Shown: positions 34,636 to 43,670, counted from the first letter of the stretch. The stretch is DNA of 64,000 nt from CALCKU01 sp964534845 (GCA_964534845.1 CAZHPV010000008.1:4076-68075); one strand, 5' to 3'. Numbers and translations are program-made. Notes: generated from the sequence alone by a model not told the origin.

Positions 34636-36171
34636 TTAGCTAATATTGCTATCGGGGAAACTGGCTTTTCTCTCTTCCATATATTTTATGAGACGCGCAT
34701 CAATATCGGGGTCGAGCTCCGGGAGCTTATACTCGGCCAACATTGTTTTATAGACTTGCGCCGCCCGATCTTCTGCTGTGAGGGAACCATCCTCAACCCA
34801 TTGTTCGAAACTGCTATTATCTGAAACATTAGAACTATAAAAAGCTGATTTAAAGTTTTTCTGCGTATGCGCACAACCGAGAAAGTGCTGGCCGGGCCCC
34901 ACTTCGGCAATGGCATCAAGAGCTTGGCCATTTGCACTCATATCGACGCCCTTGGCGAAGACGGCCATCATGCCAGCCTGATCTGCATCCATTATGAATT
35001 TCTCATAACCCATAGCCAGCCCGCCCTCTAGCCAACCGGCCGTATGAAGCATAAAATTCACACCGGCCAGCAGGCCTGTTTGGAGAGAATTGGCAGATTC
35101 ATATCCGGCTTGGGCATCCGGTACTTTGGACGCGTTAAATCCACCTGAGGATCTGAAAGGTACACCCAAACGCCGCGCTAAGGCTGCACTCATATTAATA
35201 ATCATGGACGCCTCGGGCGTTCCAAATGTCGGAGCACCCGTCTGCATTGACATTGAGGTCACGAAGTTTCCGTAAATAACGGGGGCGCCCGGCCGGACAA
35301 GCTGGGTTAAGGCCATGCCAGCCAAACCTTCCGCCAGACTTTGGGCCGCAACCCCTGCGGCCGTCACAGGTGACATCGCGCCGGATACGACAAAAGGGCT
35401 CGGCATAGCGCACTGGCCATGACGGGCATAATGTTTTAGCGCGCCCAACATGGTTGCATCCCATGTCAAAGGGGAATTGGCATTAATCAAATTGACCAAA
35501 ACACAATTCTCTTCAACGAAATCATCACCAAATACAATCTTGGCCATATCAATCGTATCAAGGGCGCGTTCTGGTGCCGTAACCGATCCCATGAAAGCCT
35601 TATCGGAATATTTGATATGGCTGTAATTCATATCAAAATGACGCTTATTAACAGGCAGATCAACGGGTTCGCAAACCGTGCCGCCGCTATGGTGCAAATT
35701 GGGAGACATATAGGCCAGCTTCACAAAATTGCGGAAATCTTCAATATTGGCATAGCGCCGACCTTCCTCTTTTGAATAGATAAAAGGCGGGCCGTAAGCA
35801 GGAACCAAAACTGTATTATCGCCGCCTATCTGGACATTATTTTCAGGGTTGCGGGCAAATTGTGTGAATTCTTTTGGCGCTGTGGCTTGCACAATTTCCC
35901 GGCACATACCGCGCGGAAACCTGACCCGTTCCCCGTCCGCCTTAGCACCAGCCTTGACGAAATAATCAATGGCTTCCTGATCTTCTTGAATATTAAGACC
36001 GACCTCTTCAAGGATCTTATCCGCATTATGCTCGAGCTGGGCAAGATCTGTATCACCTAAAATCGAATAGGTAGGAATATTGCGTTTAATATATGGTTCA
36101 CGCGGCGCAGCACTTTCTGCTCGTGCTGCCGCGCGGCCTGCGCGGCCACCTGAACGTCCTCTTCTCGCCAT
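34636..36171 (-). CDS. MttB-family corrinoid methyltransferase, non-pyrrolysine
   Basis: This 511-residue TIM-barrel protein belongs to the trimethylamine methyltransferase family. The frame is continuous with no in-frame amber codon, so it is the non-pyrrolysine type; relatives in anaerobes demethylate glycine betaine, proline betaine or carnitine onto a corrinoid protein. Recognisable parts are LEEVGLNIQEDQEAIDYF, VPAYGPPFIYS, the Gly-rich SGAMSPVTAAGVAAQSLAEG and EVGPGQHFLGCAHT. The first 23 residues are Arg/Gly/Ala-rich (RRGRSGGRAGRAAARA), a tail also seen on two operon mates. GGAGGAAG precedes the ATG. The methylated substrate is unknown. Confidence 0.85.
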   Translation of the reverse strand: MARRGRSGGRAGRAAARAESAAPREPYIKRNIPTYSILGDTDLAQLEHNADKILEEVGLNIQEDQEAIDYFVKAGAKADGERVRFPRGMCREIVQATAPKEFTQFARNPENNVQIGGDNTVLVPAYGPPFIYSKEEGRRYANIEDFRNFVKLAYMSPNLHHSGGTVCEPVDLPVNKRHFDMNYSHIKYSDKAFMGSVTAPERALDTIDMAKIVFGDDFVEENCVLVNLINANSPLTWDATMLGALKHYARHGQCAMPSPFVVSGAMSPVTAAGVAAQSLAEGLAGMALTQLVRPGAPVIYGNFVTSMSMQTGAPTFGTPEASMIINMSAALARRLGVPFRSSGGFNASKVPDAQAGYESANSLQTGLLAGVNFMLHTAGWLEGGLAMGYEKFIMDADQAGMMAVFAKGVDMSANGQALDAIAEVGPGQHFLGCAHTQKNFKSAFYSSNVSDNSSFEQWVEDGSLTAEDRAAQVYKTMLAEYKLPELDPDIDARLIKYMEERKASFPDSNIS

Positions 36172-36183
36172 ATCTTCCTCCGT

Positions 36184-38136
36184 TTAAGCGTTTTTCGTTC
36201 TGCGTCTTTTGCGCCTTTTATTATTGTTTTCTGAAACAGCATGGGCTGTTGGAAAGCTCATCGCCCCAACAAAATAATCCTGAAATTTCGGTTCAAGGGC
36301 TGTTTCCATTTTTATGATTTTATCAACCGCGGTCGAAATTTTGTCCTTTTGGTCTGCGTCCAATATCGCCATAGCAGCGCCCATGCCCGCTGCATTCCCA
36401 ACCGAGCTGATAATATTAGCCGGTGCATGGGGAATAATGCCGATATCGGCCACATAGGTGCTGTCCAGATGTGTACCAAAGGCCCCCGCCAGCAGGACTT
36501 CGTCAAAGCGTTCGCATCCCAAACTCTCAGCCAGTAATTGCGCACCAGCATACAACGCAGCCTTGGCAAGTTGAACGGCGCGAATATCCGTCTGTTTAAT
36601 AATAATCGGGTTGCCCTCTTGGCGTAGTAATGTGTAAACCCAGACATTCCCGTCTTGATGAAAGCGCTCCGGGGCAGCAGACGGTATAAATAAACCGCTC
36701 TTGTCAATAAGCCCGGCCCCCGCCAGCTCTACCATCACTTCAAATATGCCCGAGCCGCAAATACCCGTAATTTTATGAACGCCCAAATCCACCTGATCTG
36801 ATAGCCAGTCATCATGCCCGATTATTTTCACGGTACCGTTTTTCGTCACCGGGTCGATGCGAACGCGCTCAATAGCGCCCAATGAGGCCCGCACACCCGA
36901 GCTGATTTCCGCCCCCTCTAAGGCGGGACCAGTTGGTGATGAGGCGGCAGCTATTTTGCCATTATGAGAGAGAACAATTTCCGCATTTGTGCCTATATCG
37001 ACAAGCAAGACAGACCCTTTAGACATACGCTCGATCTGGGTAAGGTAAGCCGCCGAGGTATCGGCTCCAACATGTCCGCCGATCAGAGGGAACAGGGAAA
37101 GCCGCGCCGCGCTTTCAAGCCCCAGCGCCATATCAGCTGCCGGAACCTCTACCCAGTTTTTAACCGATAAAGAAAACGGCGCCTGACCCAAAGGCGTGGG
37201 ATCAATGCCGAGCAATAAATGATGCATGATAGGATTTCCGACACATATCACTTCCAGCAATTGATCGGCTTCAATGCCAAGGTCTGAAATGGCCTCGGCC
37301 AACATGGTTTTGATCTGGGCACGAATATCAGCCGTAAGTTTGGCTTCGCCGCCTTTATTCATCATCACATAAGACACGCGGCTCATGAGATCTTCACCGT
37401 AGCGAATTTGCGGGTTCATTGCCGCTTTCTCATAGCCCAAATGACCCGTGGATAAATCATAGACGTAAAGCGCAACAGAGGTTGAACCGACATCAATAGC
37501 TGCGCCGAATGCCGCCTTATCTGAAGGCGGCCAAATATCAATTAGGTCCGCATCGTCGCGCACAACGCAAATCAGCGTACGCTCATGGGCATCTAGAAGC
37601 GGTTGAAGCTTGGCGTAAATCCGCAGGGTTTGGTCGCGCGGCACATGGGCGCTCACACCCAAATCGGCCAAAGCTTTTAATAAGGCCTCACCATCACTCG
37701 GATTGTCTTCCAATGTCGGAACTGACAGCTTGACCATATGCAAGCGAATGGCCGGATTGAGTTCGACATCGAAATGCGTACTTTTCTTTTTGATCGCGCT
37801 TTCTGTCGCCCGCGAATCTGATGGCACCTCGACAACGAGATCGCCGCAAATTTTTGCGCGACATGCAAGACGGCGGTGATCAGCAAGCTCCCCGTCATGA
37901 CGGGCTTTTTTTTCTGTCGGCGAAAGCTTGGGAATATCGCCAGCCCCAACACTCAGTTTAAACTTGGCATATTCACCGGGTTCGATTTCCACCTGACAGC
38001 GTTTGCACAAGCCGCGCCCCCCGCAAATGGATTGCATATCCACGCCGGCTTTCAAGGCCACATCATAAAGGCTCTCTCCGGCTTGTCCTTCGGTTTGCAG
38101 TCCGCTGGGCGTAAATATGATCTTATGGCTTGGCAT
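36184..38136 (-). CDS. Corrinoid-protein reactivating ferredoxin-ASKHA ATPase (RACo type)
   Basis: The 650-residue protein has an N-terminal 2Fe-2S ferredoxin domain (Cys 38, 44, 47 and 92: CGGRGLCKRC and LAC), a linker, and a C-terminal ASKHA ATPase-like domain (GAAIDVGSTSVALYVYDL near 209-226; LLVDIGTNAEIVL; TGICGSGIFEVMVEL). Such proteins reduce Co(II) corrinoid back to Co(I) using ATP. The last 15 residues are strongly basic (KRRKRRRTK). It overlaps the upstream GFA gene by one base (TAATG) and precedes the MttB-family gene by 12 bp, so it serves this methyl-transfer system. Confidence 0.88.
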   Translation of the reverse strand: MPSHKIIFTPSGLQTEGQAGESLYDVALKAGVDMQSICGGRGLCKRCQVEIEPGEYAKFKLSVGAGDIPKLSPTEKKARHDGELADHRRLACRAKICGDLVVEVPSDSRATESAIKKKSTHFDVELNPAIRLHMVKLSVPTLEDNPSDGEALLKALADLGVSAHVPRDQTLRIYAKLQPLLDAHERTLICVVRDDADLIDIWPPSDKAAFGAAIDVGSTSVALYVYDLSTGHLGYEKAAMNPQIRYGEDLMSRVSYVMMNKGGEAKLTADIRAQIKTMLAEAISDLGIEADQLLEVICVGNPIMHHLLLGIDPTPLGQAPFSLSVKNWVEVPAADMALGLESAARLSLFPLIGGHVGADTSAAYLTQIERMSKGSVLLVDIGTNAEIVLSHNGKIAAASSPTGPALEGAEISSGVRASLGAIERVRIDPVTKNGTVKIIGHDDWLSDQVDLGVHKITGICGSGIFEVMVELAGAGLIDKSGLFIPSAAPERFHQDGNVWVYTLLRQEGNPIIIKQTDIRAVQLAKAALYAGAQLLAESLGCERFDEVLLAGAFGTHLDSTYVADIGIIPHAPANIISSVGNAAGMGAAMAILDADQKDKISTAVDKIIKMETALEPKFQDYFVGAMSFPTAHAVSENNNKRRKRRRTKNA

Positions 38137-38561
38137 TACGCCTCATCCGCTTTACGCGTGCCGCCCGGAGGATAGGCTTTATATTGCGGAAGTCCGTCAG
38201 ATATCTCGAAATAATCGGCCTTATCCTGCACAAAAATATGTCCCTTTAAATCTAGTCCGTCCGTGTCGTCCAGACAGCCCATAAGGACGCTGACATTACT
38301 GCGCGCCTCCGAGTCCCAGAACATATAACACCCGCAAGTTTTGCAATGGCCGGACCGCGTCTCTTCGGAAATGGGCAGCCAGTTTACCTCTCCGGCAATA
38401 TCGAGATTGGCACGCTTTACCCCAGCAGCCGCAATAAAATGCCCTGTGAGTTTTTGACATTGCTTACAGTGACAATACCAGATATCGGATAAACCCGCCG
38501 CGCGAAAAGATACCGCGCCGCAAAGGCATTTCCCGGTATAGGTTTTGCCGGATTTAGCCAC
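38136..38561 (-). CDS. GFA-family (CENP-V) zinc protein
   Basis: This protein of about 141 residues has the GFA/CENP-V zinc fold: GKCLCGAVSF, WYCHCKQCQKLTG and HCKTCGCYMFWDS supply the Cys ligands. The family includes glutathione-dependent formaldehyde-activating enzyme, though most members have unproven functions. The frame runs open to ATG 38651, but that overlaps the pterin methyltransferase by almost 100 bases. GTG 38561 overlaps that gene's TAA by only a few bases (GTGGCTAA) and gives the family's normal N-terminus, so it is preferred. A role in handling formaldehyde that leaks from methyl oxidation would suit the operon. Confidence 0.75.
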   Translation of the reverse strand: MAKSGKTYTGKCLCGAVSFRAAGLSDIWYCHCKQCQKLTGHFIAAAGVKRANLDIAGEVNWLPISEETRSGHCKTCGCYMFWDSEARSNVSVLMGCLDDTDGLDLKGHIFVQDKADYFEISDGLPQYKAYPPGGTRKADEA

Positions 38562-39462
38562 GGCGGCGACGGCCAGCACGTCCGCGCCGTCCTCCAGCTC
38601 CAGCTGCGCCTTCAGCGGGGGCAGGACGATAATGTCTGATCCAATTAGCACATCCCGGGTCGACCCCGTTTAGAACGTCACTGGCACGCACTGAAGATAC
38701 AAGCCCGTCATGCAATGGGTTCACAATGGCCGATGTCATACCGGCACAGGCCAACATAGGCAGAAAGGCATTATTGATGGTATTACGCTCTGGCAGGCCA
38801 AAGGCAACATTGGAGGCCCCGCATGTTGTATTTACACCCAGCTCCTTGCGCAATCGCCCGACAAGCTTAAACACATCCGTACCTGCACTGTTAACCGCAC
38901 CGATAGGCATAACCAGCGGGTCTACCACCACATCTTCTGGCTTAATGCCGTAATCAGATGCCCGGTTGACAATGCGTTTAGCGACTTCAAATCGGACATC
39001 AGGGTCTTCGGAAATACCGGTGTCATCATTGGAGATCGCAACCACGGCACAATCATATTTCGCCACAAGCGGCAAAATACGCTCCATGACTTCTTCTTCA
39101 GCCGTTGTTGAATTAAGCAAGGGACGCCCTTTATAGACTTTCAATCCAGCCTCCAATGCATCCATAATCGAGCTATCAATACATAGAGGCACATCCGTTA
39201 AACTCTGGATCAGTGGAATGACTTCGGACATTATCAGCGCTTCGTCGGCAAGCGGTACGCCGACATTGACGTCAAGAACCTGCGCACCGGCTTCGACCTG
39301 TGCCAAGGCTTCCTTCTTTACGCGCCAATAATTAAATTCCTTCAGCTCTTTTGAAAATAATTTCCGCCCGGTGGGGTTAATTCTCTCACCAATCATCGTA
39401 AAAGGTTGATCAAACCCGATAACGACTTCTTTCGTTTCCGAGGCTAAAATTGTACGCGCCAT
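38554..39462 (-). CDS. Pterin-binding methyltransferase (MtrH/AcsE-like)
   Basis: The 302-residue protein has a dihydropteroate-synthase-like TIM barrel: IGERINPTGRKLF, QVLDVNVGVPLADE, PLCIDSSIMDALEAGL, DPLVMPIGA and TTCGASNVAFGLPERN. This group moves methyl groups between a corrinoid protein and tetrahydrofolate. In this cluster it would take the methyl from the corrinoid protein to make methyl-THF. The C-terminal 20 residues are Gly/Arg-rich and end in RRRRG, like the basic tails of the neighbouring MttB-family protein and reactivase. It begins 29 bp after the metF gene. Confidence 0.88.
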   Translation of the reverse strand: MARTILASETKEVVIGFDQPFTMIGERINPTGRKLFSKELKEFNYWRVKKEALAQVEAGAQVLDVNVGVPLADEALIMSEVIPLIQSLTDVPLCIDSSIMDALEAGLKVYKGRPLLNSTTAEEEVMERILPLVAKYDCAVVAISNDDTGISEDPDVRFEVAKRIVNRASDYGIKPEDVVVDPLVMPIGAVNSAGTDVFKLVGRLRKELGVNTTCGASNVAFGLPERNTINNAFLPMLACAGMTSAIVNPLHDGLVSSVRASDVLNGVDPGCANWIRHYRPAPAEGAAGAGGRRGRAGRRRRG

Positions 39463-39491
39463 AATAATTCCTGACTTAAAAATTTCTCGGC

Positions 39492-40376
39492 TTATGCAGC
39501 CACATTATTGTTATCGCCATTTTTGCCATCCGGACTTTTATCATCAGACCAGCTACCCCGTTCGGTTAGCCAAGCCGTAGATTTCTTGACCCCTCCGAAA
39601 GGAAAAACGTGAATTTGTGTTATTAGCGAAGCCTCGATCTGACGCCAATGGGCCTCAATGGGATCAACAATATCATTTGGGTCAAACCCTTTTACCATAG
39701 TGGCCATCGCCCCGCCGCGCTTTTTCAAAAAACTAAGCGAATTACCAACGCCGCACATGGCAGCAAATTTTATCAATGTTGTAACCTTGGCCGGGCCAGC
39801 CACACCCAAATGCACAGGCATAGTAATACCTGCAGCGCGCAGATCATGCGCCCAGTCAATAAACTGGGGTGCATCAAAACCGAATTGAGTAACGATACGC
39901 AGTTTCAGACCTGTGGTTTCAGCAAAGGCCTGCTTTTGGTGCAAAGCCTCCATCGCAATATCATTGTCAAAATCAGGTGAGCCTTCCGGATGACCCGCAA
40001 TACCCATATGGGTAATGCCGTGTCGCTGGAAAACACCCGTCGCTAATAGCGCCATTGTAGAGTCAAACGCCCCCGCTGGTTTATCCAGACCGCCGCCAAT
40101 GACCAATACATCCTTCACATCTGCCTCGATGGACAGGCGCTTTACACGATCTTCCAGAATATCAGCACTCACCATACGCCGGGCCGCAAAATGCGGGACA
40201 GGCTCATAGCCCAGACCGCGCAAACGCTTTGCCCCGTTGACAAGATAGTCAGTCGTGTCCGCACCGACATCCGTGATATAAACACGCCCGCCTTTTGGAA
40301 ACAGATCAATAATGGCCTGACTTTCCACAGCTTGTTTAGGAGACACTTCAATAGAGGCTGGAATATGACTAGACAT
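39492..40376 (-). CDS. metF: Methylenetetrahydrofolate reductase
   Basis: The 294-residue MTHFR-family TIM barrel has VLVIGGGLDKP, GIAGHPEGSPDF and VTQFGFDAPQFIDW, matching the flavin and folate sites of MetF. Within a catabolic methyl-transfer operon it would run toward methylene-THF, oxidising methyl-THF. The start overlaps the DUF1638 gene by eight bases. The C-terminal 20 residues are hydrophilic and Asn-rich. A separate biosynthetic MetF may exist elsewhere in the genome. Confidence 0.88.
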   Translation of the reverse strand: MSSHIPASIEVSPKQAVESQAIIDLFPKGGRVYITDVGADTTDYLVNGAKRLRGLGYEPVPHFAARRMVSADILEDRVKRLSIEADVKDVLVIGGGLDKPAGAFDSTMALLATGVFQRHGITHMGIAGHPEGSPDFDNDIAMEALHQKQAFAETTGLKLRIVTQFGFDAPQFIDWAHDLRAAGITMPVHLGVAGPAKVTTLIKFAAMCGVGNSLSFLKKRGGAMATMVKGFDPNDIVDPIEAHWRQIEASLITQIHVFPFGGVKKSTAWLTERGSWSDDKSPDGKNGDNNNVAA

Positions 40377-41016
40377 GGGAGCCCTCCAATTGCGCTTTCT
40401 TTAAAGCCCCGTCTTCAAGCGCCAGCCAAGACATAGCCGTCTCTAAGGCGCCGTAACCCACGGGTTTATGCTCAAACTCCAGTCCTAAAAACAACGCCGC
40501 CTCACGGGCTTTATTTAGAAGACTGTCCGTTGGGTTTTGTGACAAATAAATCAGTTTTTTATAATGGACGAAATATGTTTCCTTTAAGCCGGGATAACGA
40601 TCAATACCCATGCCCTTAACGATTAAAGTCTGAAAATGCCGCGCCAAATAATCGGTGAGAAAAAATGTGCCTAGCTCTTCCTCCATAAAGCCTTCAAACC
40701 GGCTAAGGCCTGCATAAAAGGCGTAACAATGATTACCCGGCAACCGTATTGTATTGGGGTAGGCCTCAAGCAGACGATCTAATCCTCCGCCTGTACCGCA
40801 ATCACCATATCCGATCAAAATCCGGTCATAATCGGCCGCCTTAGCGTCCAGAACCTGCTTTAAGCCCGGGACGATTTTCTCGGGATGATTGTGATATTCT
40901 GCCGGTAGACACTGTAAATCCACCGCGACATCACATTGCTTTAACAAGGCCACAATCTCTTTGGCCAAAGCGCCGCACGCCAGCACAAATATCTTATGTA
41001 CGGAGGCGGCCGCCAT
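40369..41016 (-). CDS. DUF1638 family protein
   Basis: The 215-residue protein shows the DUF1638 pattern: an early VLACGALAKEI, CLPAEYHNHPEKIVPGL, ILIGYGDCGTGGGLDRLL and LPGNHCYAFYAG. Conserved Cys and His residues (LACGA, YGDCG, GNHCY) suggest metal or cofactor binding. The family is often found beside corrinoid methyltransferases, but its reaction is not established to my knowledge. Here it is locked between the corrinoid protein gene (one-base gap) and metF (eight-base overlap), so it very likely belongs to the methyl-transfer pathway. Confidence 0.85.
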   Translation of the reverse strand: MAAASVHKIFVLACGALAKEIVALLKQCDVAVDLQCLPAEYHNHPEKIVPGLKQVLDAKAADYDRILIGYGDCGTGGGLDRLLEAYPNTIRLPGNHCYAFYAGLSRFEGFMEEELGTFFLTDYLARHFQTLIVKGMGIDRYPGLKETYFVHYKKLIYLSQNPTDSLLNKAREAALFLGLEFEHKPVGYGALETAMSWLALEDGALKKAQLEGSHV

Positions 41017-41017
41017 T

Positions 41018-41707
41018 TTAGCGGTTTTTACCCATAATGGCTTTTGCCAGCTCAGAACTCATAGCCGCATCACGGCCATAAGTATGGGCGTTAATCGCAT
41101 CGGCAAATTCCTGATTAAGCGGCGCTCCGCCTACCATAACAGGCAGATCTTTTAAAATGCCGCGCTTGTCCAGCTCTTCAATCACGACGCCCATATAGGG
41201 CATGGTCGTCGTAAGTAAGGCGGACATGCCCAGAATATTGGGTTCATGCTCATCAATGGCACCAAGAAACTCTTCTACCGAGGTATTAATGCCCAGATCA
41301 ATAACCTCAAAACCTGCCCCTTCGAGCATCATGCCCACAAGGTTTTTACCAATGTCGTGAATATCGCCTTTTACGGTTCCGATCACATATTTACCCACAC
41401 TGGAATTATTATCACTTTTAGCCAGAATCGGGCGGAGCAAATTCATCCCGCCTTTCATGGCATTCGCGCTTTGCAAAACTTCTGGGACGAACAGGATACC
41501 ATCGCGAAAATCAATACCCACAATGCGCATACCTTCGACCAAGGCATCATTGAGCACCATATTAGCATCCCAACCCCGGTCGAGCAGAATTTGGGTACCC
41601 TCTGTGACCTCCGGTATCATACCATCGTAAAGATCGTCCTGCATTTGCTGAACAAGCTCATTATCATCAAGGTCTTTTAAGATTATCTCTTCTTCTTGAT
41701 CACTCAT
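41018..41707 (-). CDS. Corrinoid (B12-binding) protein, MtbC/MtgC type
   Basis: The 229-residue protein has an N-terminal helical cap (about 15-95) and a C-terminal Rossmann-like B12 domain. The cobalt-ligating His is H117 in GDIHDIGKN, followed by the GFEVIDLG and SALLTTTMPYM segments. It carries the methyl group from the MttB-family enzyme to the pterin methyltransferase and is kept active by the reactivase. The first 12 residues are acidic, in contrast to the basic tails on its three partner proteins, so charge pairing is possible. Confidence 0.92.
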   Translation of the reverse strand: MSDQEEEIILKDLDDNELVQQMQDDLYDGMIPEVTEGTQILLDRGWDANMVLNDALVEGMRIVGIDFRDGILFVPEVLQSANAMKGGMNLLRPILAKSDNNSSVGKYVIGTVKGDIHDIGKNLVGMMLEGAGFEVIDLGINTSVEEFLGAIDEHEPNILGMSALLTTTMPYMGVVIEELDKRGILKDLPVMVGGAPLNQEFADAINAHTYGRDAAMSSELAKAIMGKNR

Positions 41708-41766
41708 CTCTTTACTCCATAAACATATAAAGATTTTCTTATATGCGTGGCCTCTATATGCTTTTC

Positions 41767-43467
41767 CTAGGCAAGTCCAACGATTTGTCCATCTTCATCC
41801 AAACCAATATCCAGAGCCGCTGGATGGCGCGGCAGACCCGGCATACGCATAATGGTTCCGCATATTGCAACGACAAAACCCGCACCGGCATTAAGTGTGA
41901 CCTCCCGGACTTCGACCGTATGCCCGGAGGTTGCCCCGAGTTGCTTGGCATCGGTTGAAAAACTGGACTGCGTTTTGGCTATACAGACAGGTAAATGTCC
42001 AAAGCCCATTTTCTCTATCTGACGGAAGGCGCTTTTGGCGGCGGCATTAATCGCAACACCATCTGCCCGGTAAATTTCCTTGGCAATCTTCTCGACCTTA
42101 ACAGCCAGCTTATCACTATCCTCATACATTAAATTGATTTTGGGCGTGGGCTTATCCAGCTCCGCTTTAACCGCTCGGGCCAAATCCTCGGCTCCTGCAC
42201 CGCCTTCGGCCCAGTGCCGCGCAACAACCATAGGCACGTTTTCTTTATCGCAAATCTCCTTAATGACGGCAATTTCCGCATCCGTGTCGTGAATAAAATG
42301 ATTGATCGAGACAACGGGCGTAACACCAAACTTCTTAAGGTTTTGAATATGCCGCTCAACGTTAACAGAGCCTGCGCGCACAGCCTCGACATTGGCTGGG
42401 CCAAGTTCGGATTTAGGCACACCGCCCTGCATTTTCATAGCGCGTACTGTGCACACCAGAACCACGGCGTCAGGGCGCAAGCCAGATTGACGGCACTTAA
42501 TATCGAGAAATTTCTCAGCGCCAAGATCGGCCCCGAAACCAGCTTCTGTCACAACCACATCCGTCAGCTTTAGAGCCGTTTGCGTGGCGACAACAGAGTT
42601 ACATCCGTGCGCAATATTAGCAAAAGGGCCGCCATGGATAAACGCCATATTATGCTCAATAGACTGCACCAGATTGGGCTGGAACGCATCTTTGAGCAAA
42701 ACGGTTACAGCACCGTCCGCTCCGATATCGCGCACGGTCACAGGTTTTTTCTTATGGGTTTTCGCGACAATTATATCGCCAATACGTTTTTGCAAATCTT
42801 TCAAATCTGTCGCTAAACAGAAAATAGCCATGATCTCGGAGGCCACAGTAATATCAAAACCGCCTTCGCGGACAATGCCCTGCGTTGGTCCGCCCATACC
42901 CATGACAATGTGGCGAAGGGCGCGGTCATTCATATCGACAACCCGGCGCCACGTAATCCGGCGGGGGTCAATATCAAGTTCATTCCCCCACTGCATATGA
43001 TTGTCCAGCATGGCAGAAATCAGAGAATGCGCTGACGTAATCGCGTGAAAATCGCCGTTAAAATGCAAATTAATGTCTTCCATCGGCAGAACTTGCGCGC
43101 GTCCGCCGCCAGCCGCACCGCCCTTCATACCAAAACAGGGACCAAGTGAAGGTTCGCGTAAGCAGACCATAGACTTGACGCCAATGCGGTTTAAACCATC
43201 ATTTAAACCCACCGAGGTTGTTGTCTTGCCTTCACCCGCCGGTGTCGGCGTAACAGCCGTTACAAGCACGAGCTGGCCATTGGGCTTAGCTTTCAAGCTC
43301 TCAATATAATCAAGTGATAATTTGGCTTTAAAATGGCCGTATGGGACAAGCGCGTCAGCGGGAATACCAAGCTTAGCTTCCGCCAGAGGCAATAAAGGTT
43401 CCATTGTCGCAGCGCGCGCGATTTCAATATCAGGTGCCCCCGGCGCTGGTAGTGAAGATGATGACAT
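41767..43467 (-). CDS. fhs: Formate-tetrahydrofolate ligase
   Basis: The 566-residue enzyme interconverts formate, ATP and THF with 10-formyl-THF. The P-loop TPTPAGEGKTTTSVGL (73-88), the PSLGPCFGMKGGAAGGG segment and FNGDFHAITSAHSL are diagnostic. It is the first gene of the corrinoid operon and could run in reverse to release formate for the Fds dehydrogenase. No folD-like gene is present here; that step must be encoded elsewhere. The 270 bp upstream, shared with the divergent DddP-like gene, hold a 12-bp palindrome. Confidence 0.95.
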   Translation of the reverse strand: MSSSSLPAPGAPDIEIARAATMEPLLPLAEAKLGIPADALVPYGHFKAKLSLDYIESLKAKPNGQLVLVTAVTPTPAGEGKTTTSVGLNDGLNRIGVKSMVCLREPSLGPCFGMKGGAAGGGRAQVLPMEDINLHFNGDFHAITSAHSLISAMLDNHMQWGNELDIDPRRITWRRVVDMNDRALRHIVMGMGGPTQGIVREGGFDITVASEIMAIFCLATDLKDLQKRIGDIIVAKTHKKKPVTVRDIGADGAVTVLLKDAFQPNLVQSIEHNMAFIHGGPFANIAHGCNSVVATQTALKLTDVVVTEAGFGADLGAEKFLDIKCRQSGLRPDAVVLVCTVRAMKMQGGVPKSELGPANVEAVRAGSVNVERHIQNLKKFGVTPVVSINHFIHDTDAEIAVIKEICDKENVPMVVARHWAEGGAGAEDLARAVKAELDKPTPKINLMYEDSDKLAVKVEKIAKEIYRADGVAINAAAKSAFRQIEKMGFGHLPVCIAKTQSSFSTDAKQLGATSGHTVEVREVTLNAGAGFVVAICGTIMRMPGLPRHPAALDIGLDEDGQIVGLA

Positions 43468-43658
43468 AGCAGGAATCCTTATATTTTATATTACTCGCAA
43501 TGTACCCAAAAAGAGAAATTTTTCTTCCACAAATTCGACATTTAATTTATTATTTGCGACATTGCGCATTTAGACTTAAAATCGCGTTAAAAAAGGCTCT
43601 CTTATCTTTCAGATTATAATACGCAATATTGATTTAGTAGACCCGAATCTGACTAAAA

Positions 43659-43670
43659 TTCCGCGCGGAA
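43659..43670. promoter_or_regulatory. 12-bp palindrome between fhs and dddP-like gene
   Basis: TTCCGCGCGGAA is a perfect palindrome in the divergent promoter region. Close by is a TATAAT on the plus strand (43615-43620), with ATTATA overlapping it so that either direction could use it as a -10. A dimeric regulator binding here could control both the corrinoid operon and the DddP-like gene. The regulator is not known; the GlxA-type gene at 45371 is one candidate. Confidence 0.35.

Noticed and set aside
34636..36171. Pyrrolysine-type MttB
   Set aside because: The frame is continuous over 511 codons with no internal TAG, and no pyl genes are present; it is the non-pyrrolysine family.
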